A stretch of DNA of 64,000 nucleotides from Paragonimus skrjabini miyazakii (Eukaryota > Platyhelminthes > Trematoda > Plagiorchiida > Troglotrematidae), in contig JTDE01000129.1 of the NCBI GenBank assembly GCA_014338405.1, positions 46,499 through 110,498 of the forward strand, given 5' to 3'. Position 1 is the stretch's first letter. Every line of letters starts with the position of its first letter. The translations under genes and the position numbers were made by a program. Under the pieces are notes generated by a model. The model did not search any database, was not told the origin of the DNA, and saw nothing but the letters and a program-made list of their open reading frames with translations. Of this stretch, positions 25,125 to 36,900 are shown piece after piece.

Positions 25125-25290
25125 ACATTACCCACAATTGATCGCAGCTGTCGCATTCCCAGTCGGCCCCTTTCGAAAAGAATAAGCACTAGACTCGAGC
25201 TTCGCTTTCATTACAGCTCGTCAGTAGTGCATATCCTTGCCACGCTGTTCATGAGGTAACCGTGTTTACCACTGCGCCATTGACCTCACA
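25125..25290 (-). repeat. Hammerhead SINE, copy 2
   Basis: Read on the minus strand, a TGGCGCAGTGG A-box (about 25272-25282) is followed by a weak tRNA-like stretch, 'gcaaggatatgcac', a hammerhead (25186-25230), and the shared 3' body ending 'gctgcgatcaattgtggg' around 25130. The A box fits the Pol III consensus better than in copy 1, while the B-box region is degraded. Copies 1 and 3 share the module order. Confidence 0.75.
25186..25230 (-). ncRNA. Hammerhead ribozyme in SINE copy 2
   Basis: Minus strand: stem I GCACTA/TAGTGC, core CTGACGA, stem II GCTG...AAGC (three pairs and one mismatch), GAA intact, stem III GCTC/GAGT closing with a G-U pair where the consensus has A15.1-U16.1, then C and TAGTGC. 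All catalytic positions except the closing pair are present. Activity is plausible but reduced. Confidence 0.75.
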
Positions 25291-28200
25291 TTATTACTGT
25301 TATTAACCGAGTCAATCTCTTGAAGAAGTTTCAAGCAAAGCCATTAAGCTCGAATTTTTTCGTTTCCACAGAGAAAATGCAGTTAAAACTTTTCATTGTA
25401 AAGCCAAGACTGTTAACCAGCGTCTTTGATCTAATCCAAAGTTATTCGTTACGCCTAGTCAAAAAGTATTGTGGTAAATCTTTGGTTTTTGCATGTCAAC
25501 GTAGACATAAAAACAAAGTGCAAATCCTTATTTACACCATATTATATTCAACAATTAAGTCATATCAGGAGTTGAGCTAAAATCCATTGCTACCCTTAAT
25601 GTTCCTTAGAAAAACGGTCTTTCCAACACATTTGTCTTTGTGACGGTTTTCGTTCTGTACACATCAACTACATCATAAAAACACTAGCTCTATTTTGACA
25701 AAGAACATCGTGTTTTTTGTCACCGTCAAACGCTTTCGATTTATTTTCTCTTGGAAAATCTACATTCACGAATTTGAAACGGTCGATTTACCTTCTAATC
25801 AGTGTTCTCTTGAAAATACGATAAAATCTCAAAAATACCCGCTGCGGCATAGCCAACATTTGTGTAGTGATAGCAGCCTCTATTTTGCATCAAATTTTGT
25901 GAAGTGAATCATTGCGGTTGAGTAGAATATTTCCGAATCATACATCGTAATTCACAGTCAAACGTAATCAGTATGTTGACCATTATGAATTCTTGAGCAA
26001 ACTGAAGAATCCACTAAGGCTACACGTTTCAATATTTTGTGAGAGACTTCAACATGTCAACCATGTACTCATCATCAGCAGCAGCATCATTAACGTCAAC
26101 ACTCTGCTTCTCCTGTTCTCTATTACAGCAGGAACGATAATCAACTGAATGAGCTTAGCCGTTGGTTTGACAATTTGCTTCATTTACAAATGACACGGGG
26201 ATCTTAATAAGGTATTCAGACTTTCGTTAGAAACGGATTTTGGTGCAGGATGCACTTTGGTGTCAATCACAGGCTAATGGAGAAAGAAAATCACAAAATA
26301 AAATCCCGTTTTTAACAATCGAGAACGTTGAAAGTTGGAACCAAATTTGCATGCAAATTAGTAATCAAACTGTCCTAATGAACTGTTCGCTTAATTGTGC
26401 AAAGAGAATTCAGTCCGTTTCAATTTCAGAAACTTTCACAGATTTGTTTGCTTTGTGAAAATTGTAATGTAGCGTACACCCAAAAACTGGTTGAAGGTCA
26501 CTCATACATGGTGGTTTTTATTGTGCAGTGGAGGTCTAAGAGGATCGCACAAGATGCATAAACAAAACAGGTCTATTATACGAAGTTGATGTGGTGTACG
26601 CAATCGATAATGAAGTTATAAATAAGCACATTTGTTTAAGCGTCGTTCTATGGTTGACCTATCTGTTTTTAAGCAACAAATTCGAACGTACTATCTACGA
26701 TTGTATGATGTAAAGGGATACAGGTTGCATCCTGACAGAAAATCTTCCAGTCAACAAATGACAGCGGATGTTATCTATAAGGAGGAAGAAAGTACCCGTA
26801 AGCATATGGAAAAATTAACCGGGCTGAGAAGGAGAAACTATTGGTGTTTTAACTGATGAAGCTGAGTACACTAGAAGCTACCAAAAACTACAGCGGTCTG
26901 TGTATACTCCCGGACTGTAGCTGGAGCGATTAATAGACATTATACAGAAGAAACGAAGAAGACGGCGGGAGATTTTATTAAAGTGGAGCAAGCAGCGGGT
27001 TTTGTTGGCCTTCGTTGCAACAAGAAGTACTTCAGAATCTTAACTGATCAGTAGATTAAATGTCTGCATGAAAACTATGCAACAAATTCTGAATTACATT
27101 ACAAGATGGCTGTAGAAAAAATGGAAGAAGCCTGAAGCCTGTTTACTGAAATGATGGCAAATATACAATATCTTTTATCATGGGCTGGACAGCAGGGTTC
27201 TAGTATCTACCGGTTGTATTACATTCACTTTAGGGATGAGGCCATCACTGAAGTGAACTGGTTAACGTGAGTTCATGCTAGATGTAGTGTGCTCCTGTGG
27301 GCTCATTATCGATAAAATTTTGCTAATCGTAGGAAGGGAAAGATTTTCAGCCTTCCAATTTGCATACAGGCACCAGCAACCGGTAATCAGGAGCTTAACC
27401 CTTATGTGCTGGCGATGTAGCGTCTTTTATTCATGATATTCCACTAAAAAGTGAAGTGATCTACAGTTCAGCAGACGTAGTTAAGCACAATGGAAATTTC
27501 CAAAAGACCGCGGAAGTCTAGTTTCCATAAAAGCGTACTGTAAGGAACAACACCATTATCATGGCAAAGCAGAAGGCGAATATTACGCCTAGCTTCCAGT
27601 GCAATATGTCGATGCGAACTAAACTTGAAAATCAAAACCAGGGTTCCCATCGGAATTGTGGGATGGACACCGAACCACTCTTTGTGGTGAACGCACATGA
27701 AAATCCGTAAAACCAGCCTTCAGAATCAGCAACAGGTAAGGTATCGCTTATTGCGAGTGACAATTCGTTTCCTTCAGTGAAAGAAGTGTTTATCGTGAAG
27801 CTTTTTGATAAATCAAAGTACTACTAGCGCAACCTACGGAATAGTTATGTGTTACAGCGGGCGCATTGGAAGTTCTTTCATTGTATGAAAATTTCAGATA
27901 TTAGAGTAATTAAACTTGTCACATTAAATGATAGCCGAGCTTTTGGCTGGTAAATGTAAATGTAAATGTCAGCTAACCTCATTAATGTTAAACTTAGGCA
28001 ACGACTTTTGTGAAGAAACGCACCAGCTTCATACACGATTAACATTTCTGAGGTGAGGGTCTTCGTATAGTCGGATGGGAACTCTGACCACAATCCAGGT
28101 TAAGCCTATTACGGCCATTCATCAAGACTATGTTCAGTTAGTGTATCAAGGAACAGAAAAGAAACTGTCGTTGCATGCTGTGTTAATCCTTCAAGAATTT

Positions 28201-31200
28201 AGATAACAGGGAAGACCGTATAATTTTGTCGCAGATAGTTCTGGTATTTCCCCCCACTATTCGTTCACTTATAGTTTATTCAAACAAAATTTAACCTACT
28301 ACTGTTTAACAAGACTTATTAGTGTTAACAGGTTACAGTCTGTTGTCAAATTCACATAGGTTAGGCTCATAGTGAGGATGTCCCGACTATCGGCAAGCAA
28401 ACATAACACCCTGTCGTTTGACTGATCAAACTCCTCTTTGTTCTTCACAGGTAACTATCAGTACACAGATGAGCAAACTTGACGAGTAATGGTGAGGATT
28501 GATATACCCGATAGGCTGTGACAGCTAATAACTGCGCCGTACCTAGTAAGTATACTGACACAAAATGAGATGTATCGGTTTAGAATGTTTCACTAAAACG
28601 TCCACCTCGATAGATTTACCTCAAAACATGTGACAGCTAATACAGTGACGTAACAAATGACGATAGCAGTGAAGAAGGATATATTCGTTCACCTCCAGTC
28701 AAGAACCCAGTCATCGAGTTTACGATGCACTTCGTCCAGGGATTCTCACAACAACGCCTCCTTCTGATCTACTACCCGTCAGCTTAGGCCTGTCCGTCCA
28801 AAGAACAGTGTTCATCCTCATGCTCAGAACATGCTGCAGTACTCAGAGGTTTCGTGTTGTACAGCTGAATGGTCAGCAGAATACACGGGGCGTTTGACAA
28901 CTCAACAGTTCAACATCAAAAGAAGGCATCATTTGACCAAATTAAGAAATGAGACGAGTATGAACCATACAAGTAAATCATCTGAGCCGTTCAAAGTCGT
29001 CTACACTCCGGTCAGCCAACCGATTTCCTTCCAATAACAAAGTCCAGTAACAGGTGATGCGACAGCGATTCGATTAGATAATCTAAAGATGTGTGCACAG
29101 AAAGTTCTTTCCTACCCGTAGCCTCTCATCGCTAGCAATCAATTTATCGTGGCGCATGCTCATCAATCACAGGCGACTGTAGTCACTTGTAGTCCATCCG
29201 ATTGTGAACCAAGGTTTGTGCACTACTGTAGGCTTTACGTCAACCTGGTGATGATATCTAGCGAAGAACTGTGTACACCACTTTGTATTCGGAACGTAAC
29301 AGTGATAATTATAGGAGTTTTTTGTAGCCACCGAGCACAGTTTCACGCGGGTGTGTTTCATGCAGTAGTTTAACTCACACAAGTTTTTAGATGCTACATT
29401 CACATTCGAACTTGTCATAATGATGCTGACATGTTGCGGGGTAAACTTAATAGGCTATCCGTTCTCCATTAACTATTTCGTGAGCAGTTCTTCCTACCAA
29501 GAAGTTTTATAAGTGAACCTGCACTCTCACCTTAGAAAAGTGATAGCAGTTACTATGTTGTCTTCTGTGAGTTTGTGAATGATGATCTTGTATCTTTTGG
29601 TCTGTCATCGGCGCAACACCTCAATAAGTGACCGGTGTAACACACGAGCCTCATATAAGTTGAAGTTACTGATCATTTCATCCTGCCGTTTACACTCAGA
29701 ATCTATTTATACCAGTAACTGTTTTGTTTTTTCTAATTGGGTTCTGATACACCAGTAAAATATTTTCAACCCATCTCTGGAACTCTCGATGGGTTCAAAG
29801 CAGTTGATCTCATCATTGAAGTGAAGGATACCCGCTTTAAGGTTGCCCAGTCTCATCAAAGCTACGCATGCCGAGAAATCTTACACCTGAAGCGTGCACA
29901 GAGCTTAGACGTTTGTCTACTAAACCACTAGTATAATATGTTTAAAGTTGCACGAATGTGTGTGGTCTACTTTTATCAGCTGTCAGCACTTCCTCTCCCC
30001 TTAAGGAAAGGCTGATCAGCTAGTTTTGGCCAATTGCGTCCGCCACACTGTGATCTAGTTGCTTCGTTATCACACTTTATCTTGGCTTACGTTCCAGCGT
30101 CCTGAATGAGGTTTAGTAGGGTCAAGAAAATCAACACAGTTTTGCAGTAATTCAGCGATGATTCCGGATGCTCACCGTTTACCGAACCTCCGTCAGTTAC
30201 CAACGCCGCTTCAAAAATATGCCCGTTAGTAGACCAAACACATATGGTTGTTTGCTTTTAGCCTGAAGGAGCTTAAGTGAATGAACATCTTTCAGAAAAA
30301 TTGCACATCTCTGCTTCTTTAAAACTGACGTTGTTGAATATAGATGTGAGTAAACATCGTCATCAGTAAACTACATTGTGATAGTAGTATTTTACTTCGC
30401 GGTTCTTTAATGAATTCGGACGGCATAACAGTTAGTAAAAGTAGACCTATGTATGCTGTGAAGTAAAGTTACATTGGATATTACAACTGTTTTCCGTGAA
30501 GGAAGGTTTGTATATATGTATACATATTTCACAGGGATACACGTGTTTATGCAATGTCCAAAGTCACTGTTTGCAGCTTGTTGACAAGATGGAATTTATC
30601 TTTCATATTGGTCGTAGTGATTGCTCGTTTTAAGGGTCTAACACGTCGAGTTCTCATTTGCGTTCTCATTCAAATAACTGGTTTGCCAGTTTTAGAAAGA
30701 TAGCATAATTCTTAGATGCTTGGAACAACGTTTTCACTCACTGTACATAATATGTAGCGTAAGATAACGTTAGGGTTTGACAAAATTCAGATCGACGTAA
30801 TCAATCTAACGTATCTCCACACAACTCTACTAAAACTTGAGGTAAAAGCGAGTTAGTGCACAAAATATCAAAAGAGAATCCACTTTTCATGAGGGCCCAT
30901 ATGCATTGCGTGTACATGCTGTTTTTCATGCAGAACAGGTATGTTCGTGAAAGTTTATTCTAAGCCTCTTGACTAGCAGACGGCACTTCCAGTTTTGATG
31001 TATAAATACGCCAACTGTTCATGTGCGTGTAGACACAAAGCTTGCAACACCACTTTCTTGGTTTGAAAGCTTGGATTGGAACCAATCAGCTGGATGGATG
31101 CACCATTAGAAGTCACAAAGTTAATGCAAATGGACACTTCGCGGGAAACATGATGAATGAAACCAGTACTGCACTAGGTGGATGAATCATTTGTGTGAAA

Positions 31201-31265
31201 CACAGATTTATTCAAATTTTCATGGTAAATTAGCTTACTGATGCGTAGTAGGGGATTTTGATTTC
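25291..31265. other. Unassigned stretch, no gene recognised
   Basis: Open frames are at most 86 codons. A triple AAATGT microsatellite occurs at 27952-27969. No terminal repeats, Pol III boxes or retroelement motifs were seen. Confidence 0.45.
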
Positions 31266-31416
31266 CATATTGATTGAACATCACCCACAATTGATCGCAG
31301 CTTTCGCATTCCCATAGACTATCCAGTCGACCCCTTTCGAAAAGAAGCACTAGACTCGAGTTTCACTCTCATTAGAGCTCGTCAGTAGTGCATATCATCG
31401 CCACTGCCGGGACTTG
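31266..31416 (-). repeat. Hammerhead SINE, copy 3, head truncated by assembly gap
   Basis: On the minus strand: 'cagtggcgatgatatgcac' next to the gap, then the hammerhead (31347-31391), 'ttcgaaaggggtcgact', 'gtctatgggaatgcg', 'gctgcgatcaattgtgggt' and 'gatgttcaatcaa'. The same 3' body reappears in inverted orientation at 31640-31690 beyond the N run. Confidence 0.8.
31347..31391 (-). ncRNA. Hammerhead ribozyme with intact core in SINE copy 3
   Basis: Minus strand: stem I GCACTA with TAGTGC (6 perfect pairs), core CTGACGA, stem II GCTCT/AGAGT around AATG (closing G-U), GAA, stem III ACTC/GAGT with no loop, cleavage C between GAGT and TAGTGC. Every nucleotide of the type III hammerhead consensus that I can check is present. 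The four-pair, loopless stem III is characteristic of SINE and PLE hammerheads, which self-cleave efficiently only as dimers or with flanking support. Confidence 0.85.
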
Positions 31417-31566
31417 NNNNNNNNNNNNNNNNNNNNNNNNNNNNNNNNNNNNNNNNNNNNNNNNNNNNNNNNNNNNNNNNNNNNNNNNNNNNNNNNNNNN
31501 NNNNNNNNNNNNNNNNNNNNNNNNNNNNNNNNNNNNNNNNNNNNNNNNNNNNNNNNNNNNNNNNNN
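31417..31566. other. Assembly gap (150 N)
   Basis: A run of N lies exactly between the two inverted hammerhead-SINE sequences. An inverted repeat is a typical place for assembly or sequencing to stop. The apparent open frames across it are artefacts. Confidence 0.99.
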
Positions 31567-31584
31567 TCAGGTTGCCCGATCGCC

Positions 31585-31695
31585 TCGATAGAAGACACAG
31601 TTACTGTCTGTTAACTCCAATCAATTGCGGCTGATTGGAAAGTCTATGGGAATGCGACAGCTGCGATCAATTGTGGGTAATGTTCAATCTGTATG
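31585..31695 (+). repeat. Hammerhead SINE 3' body, inverted partner of copy 3
   Basis: From 'gtctatgggaatgcgac' through 'gctgcgatcaattgtggg' and 'atgttcaatc' it is the reverse complement of 31272-31319, with only a few differences. The sequence between the gap and this block does not contain the hammerhead, so this is a 3' fragment or the rest lies in the gap. Confidence 0.75.
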
Positions 31696-33534
31696 TTAGT
31701 TTATTTTTAAGTCGATAATTAAATAAAGTTCAGGTCTTATGCGTCTGTTACACGGTGTACCGCAGTTTTCGCCCTATTATCAAAGCTACATACATTAGCG
31801 AAACGTGCCACAACAAATAGTAAGAAGGGAAAAATGTAGGGTATGTAAAAAAAGAATGGTATACAGTAAAAAAGACTAGACGGTAAACACTCGTGTGCAA
31901 TAGTTCGCAGTCCGAGCGGGATTGATTCTTACTATATGCCATATCGGATAACGTCCTCAACCGGAGGTGTTCGGTGCCTTTTAGATCTTAGTCAGAAAAC
32001 CAAGAACGCCCTAATGAAGTAAGCTACAGCATGAGTGCTTTTGTACTCATAACCCAAGTCATAAGCTGGTCCTGAGGGTGTCGCTTTTGACCTAAACCAC
32101 CACAAATGAACAAAGCAGAGCGTGGCAGCCAATAAGTTTGTATTCATAAGATTTGGTTAACCCAACGAAATCATTAAGATGAGATAATTGCATTTTAAGA
32201 TCAAAAAGACGTTACTGATGTCATAAGTTGTCAAACGCCCATCAGCCTTCAGCTATACAATATATGGTCTCACTGAAAATTCCACCGGCTGTGGTAAAGC
32301 TCTTCATTTACGTGAACTTATCGACTATCTTCGACGGCACGACTTAGGAAATGAGGGCAGATTCCTGTCAGTCTTACAATGATACGTTGAAATTAGAAGG
32401 TGTAAAGGCCGTACAAACATGACGAATTGAAGCAACTAGGCTGTTTAGGATTTTCTGGACTCCGTGTTAAGCTTTATAGATTAAAGCAGTGTCATCTGCA
32501 TACTTAACATCTCAATGCTGGTGTTGGCCAGCCGCAATCATTTAAAGCGACTTTATCGACACTAAGTTTCCAAAACAGAGCCGTCTGATTTTTGTCTAAT
32601 GCTCAGCTCCCGTTTACATAAAGGGCTGGAAGGAGTTAGTCCAGGTTGTATGCCTTGTGTTAATTCGGGTCTCAGACGATATTCATGTTTTCGAAGGCAT
32701 AGAAACTTCAACGAATCGGAGAGTACAGAAGACGCCTAGGGTGTGGGCAAAGGCGCGCGTGGCCATTTGAACTGCATTTGGTAAGGATCAACCAAATGTT
32801 TCAAGCGTATTCGCAAATTATAGGTATCCTAACTATAGGATTCGCAGGTTGATACTGGCATATCTGGCTTTCTGTTTCCTTTAGCTTGGACGAGTTCAAC
32901 AAACTTTCGAGAATCCGTATGATGTTCGTACACTGTGTCAAGAACGATTCACGATTACCCATGATTTACATTCGTACACCCGACTGGATGGCCTTGTGGG
33001 GCGAAGTATATCTGCTGCGGAGTGGAATATTCTAGCGACCCTCGAGAAGTTCGACTGGTTGCAAGGAACAGAGCGACTGGCGGTTGAACGAACGACACCA
33101 CCACAAAAGACAGTGCCACACACGGACATTACGTGCTGGATATCTGCGCAGTGTGTCCTAAACTCGACCGGTGAGTGAGGTTCTAGGCTACAGGTAAACG
33201 CGTTTGAGATGATGCAAAGCGCTTGTATCTCCGTATGTTTCAGGTCGTTGCGGTGTGTTTGTTGGCAAAACAGCCCCCTGTATTAATACAAAACAAACTG
33301 GGAGCACACTGGAGCATGAGAAATACCTACAAAGATAATATAACTTGACGTACACACTCGGAACTATGCACACCATCGATAACTGACGGCTAAGCCGTCA
33401 ATCTAAGTCCATAAGTGACTTGGTAATAGGGGTCGCCCATTGGCATGACAACTCATAGAATGCCGAAAATTAGTACTCATCAGAGACAGGTCGTAATAAA
33501 GCCAGAGCCGCAATTGCCATCCATCGTTGTTTGT
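31696..33534. other. Unassigned stretch
   Basis: No gene is assigned. Around 32885-33178 two plus-strand frames read coherently for about 50-60 codons (LDEFNKLSRIRMMFVHCVK in one; GRSISAAEWNILATLEKFDW in another), suggesting one frameshifted old coding segment, probably of a retroelement, but I do not recognise the family. Confidence 0.35.
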
Positions 33535-33900
33535 TCAACAATTACTGTGAGATTGTTGGCCACCACATTTATCTTTATCAACGCCTAGCCTGTCTACTTG
33601 AATATTCGAATCTCTTGCCAACAGTACGGTGTCCTGGTGCTGAACAGTTTGCGGATGGATAATGAACTGGTGAGAAAACTCACCTGTGACCGCATTTGGA
33701 CTGATCCGTGAGAACATACACCAACAGCAGTTGTGGCTGATGTCTTTTGGTCCCCAAATGTACCTTTGATTTCGATAACACAAAGACGGTGGTTGACCAG
33801 TAGCCACCCAAGCAATGCTTTCTCCGTGTGTGCGCTTAGATCAGTTCCAGCGTCAGCTTGATCAGTTCCTTCATCGACAGGGTCTTCAGACAAACGTAAC
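33535..33900 (-). pseudogene. AP endonuclease fragment of a non-LTR (CR1/RTE-like) retrotransposon
   Basis: Two overlapping minus frames together give the order seen in apurinic-type endonucleases of non-LTR elements: EKALLGWLLVNHRLCVIEIK (about 33818-33765, the strand before the catalytic core) in one frame, then, after a frameshift, DTVLLARDSNIQVDRLGVDK and GGQQS (about 33633-33550). In active enzymes the last block is (D)-x-V-x-x-A-G-D-x-N-A-Q. Here AGDxN has become ARDSN: the D and N remain but the G is lost. The middle part with the usual Y-A-P-T motif is unrecognisable. It is truncated at both ends with no RT nearby, and is a dead copy. Confidence 0.7.
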
Positions 33901-36900
33901 TGGAGTAGCGATCGATGGACCACACAGTTGTAGTACTCCGCTAGAATCCTAAAACTGTATTCAAGCAAGATAACAACCACCGTTGGTGATGGTCGGCAGA
34001 CAAAGCTATAACGGCAGTGTTTGGTGTACTGTCATCCCGGCTGTTGCTTGATTTCTGAATATCAAATGATGTGCACGTCGAAACCTGAGTAGTGGGTCAC
34101 CGCATAACTGACTATTCAGAAAATAGGAAAATGTGATACGTGCTGCTTAGGTGCAACATTTGCCATTTCTGGCTGATACGAGATAAATACGATTTTGCAC
34201 ATGTTAGAGTTATCCCCCCCCCCATGAAACTAACAGATCCGGTCAATACCGACATAGTGAACTGTGAGAAAGTTTACTGAGCATATTTTGAGCCTCCTTG
34301 TTTACGCCGCAGTTGCTTACGACGTATTCACGAGAAGGAGAGTTAACAATAGTTCAGACAAAAGCTTGGTTAACGGTGGCAGTTAGTCATATCCGAAAAT
34401 GATTTTTAGCTAGTTTTCAACTTGACAGGTAATATCTTTCTCCCCAAACTACATTTATTCTCTAAAGAACAATGCTCGGGTCGTTAACGATTCTGGAAAG
34501 AAGATACGGTAGGTGTTTCGCTACCTGCTAGGTTATATTTGGATTGAAGAGGGATATTTGGGATTTTGGTGTATAGAAATTGAAAATCACTTAAAACCAT
34601 TCATTCAAGTAAACGCATCAGGCAGTCCCTTTAGTTAGAAATCAATACTGTAGACAACGAGTTCCATTTAGGGGGCACATAGTCGAAAAGTTGGGCTTAA
34701 CGCGAAAGCTACAATCAACGTCTTATAGAGCTTATCTCAATGATTTATAACCTAACCTCACGGAACCAAGACTCTCAGTTAATAACCGTTTACATAGTAA
34801 ATACAAGATCGATTACTTCCGCTTTCCCATCTCTTCAAATGAATTTGTCCTCAATCACGACGTTGAACAGTATGGCATTACACTGTTTGCTTCACTGGAT
34901 TCCAACCACACAAACCACTTTTCTGACTAAATCCGATCTCGATTAGTGCAACTTGTTCATTTTGTTTGCACTTTCACTGTCAGAATGTGCACACAAATGA
35001 AGTTGTTTCATGCCGTGTTATCAAGCGAACAGTGAAATGTCAAATGTTTCTGATCAATCGGCCATCGGCGGGCAAAAGTACTTGCGTAGAAAGCGTCGTA
35101 GTTTTCAAACAAGGTATATTTTATTTTGCAATGGAATTGACAGGTTAATTCTACAAACGAAAACCTGAATTGTGTTTAAGCTGATGGTCAGTCTTTTAAA
35201 TGTGGGTTTTGAAAGCGTTATATACATTTACTAGTCAGAAGAGAAGGTTTGGGTAGTAACAGTCTTCGGTTTCATAACCTGGCAGCGAATACTCTGAAGG
35301 ATATCCTTATAATAGATCGAGTTCGAATGTTACTTCCGGAGTTTTATTAATTACAGTCATGAACAATAACTTAACTGTTTTGTGATGTAAAACTTTTCAC
35401 AGCAATCTTTATACACATTTGCTTTACCGTAAACTTAAACCCAGGGTTTGCACAGAAACGAATTAATCGGTTATGATCGGCTCCAATGTTGTGTGTGGTG
35501 CATAGTGTGCACAAGTCCGTGTACAAACCGAGCGCTAGTTGAGAACTATAGAGCAGGAGATAGCAAGAGGTTGATGTAGGGTATCGAACGACGGGGAATA
35601 TTTATGATAAGTTATCACTGTATGTCTGCATGGATTTCGCACATGAGTATTTAGTAATAATTAATGATGGCCACGGGAACAAACATAACAAAGCATTCCT
35701 CACTTATTTTGGTCTGCAGAAATGATGTGGCTAATCAGCTACACTCTGTTTCTTGTTGATTTTAGTCGAGAAGCTAGAAGCAACAACCATGGGTGAAACT
35801 TGACGGGAGAGCTCTCACACTGTACTCCAAAACTGTTTGCTGCCCACGTCGGTGTTTACCAGCTAACCCAAGCAAGTCACGTTGAGGGTGAACTGTTTCA
35901 GCCAACCAAATGATAAACAATCAAGGGTGTAGTAACGCAGTGAAAAAATGGTAGCAATACCACATATCTGCGGGAGTAAATGTGCAGATGAAACAAAATT
36001 AGAGTTCATGAAAATGAATCAAATCAAATCCGTGAGGTTGAAAAGACCACCACTTATAAAAGAAAGTCGATATCAAGAGGTAGAACCAGACGAAGTTGGA
36101 TAAATAATTCCATAAGGGACCTAGGAACCAATAATTTGGGAGCTGGGTGATGGGTAGAAACACTGGGGTGAACTAGTTTATAGTGCAATGAATTTATCAG
36201 ACGAAAATTCAGCAAAAAACTGAGAAGAAACTCCCGTTTAGTGTCGTGGTAACAAAACAAGTTCAAAATTGATGTGCCTTTATACAAAGGTAAACAATAT
36301 GGCAATAGGGAAATTTATACGTTCACATACAAATATCAATTATAGAATATAGTGGTTAATTGTAATCAATCGTCTTAATCGATGAAATGAAATTACCTCA
36401 TGTAAAAGGGGTCTCATATTTGGATATTTGAAGGATCAAGTGCAAATGTGCAGCGTGTGTATTTCTATAAAGCAAGACGATAAAATCCAACAGCAATCCA
36501 TCTACAATTCCGTTTCCTGAAACGGCATCAAAAATTCATTACTGGGCACTGCAAATGAAAAAACTGAAGAGCAGCGGATGGATGGCGCGACTGTGATTCA
36601 ATTCGGTGTGGAAGACGAAAATTCTAGTAGTCTGTCAGAAGTCACTATCCCCAACTCGTGTGTGCTCATGTGATGCAGAAATGTACAATCTTTATTAGAC
36701 ACAACATATCAATATTTCAGAGGAATTGTACAACAACTTTAATCGTTATAGGCTTTAAAAAAGCTAGAACGTGTAAGTGAAATATTATTAATGCCATGAA
36801 TTTACAGGTGCAGATGAAGATTGTAAATACATTTGTTTTTATCTCGCACCCAAATAATCAACACTGATACGCTGCAGTACATGCAACAGAATGTTTAACA

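Noticed and set aside
31388..31614. Open frames running across the N block
   Set aside because: They exist only because N codons are not read as stops.
35060..35100. GKST phrase as a Walker A motif
   Set aside because: The preceding residues do not give the GxxxxGK(S/T) spacing in a nucleotide-binding context, and the frame is only 60 codons.
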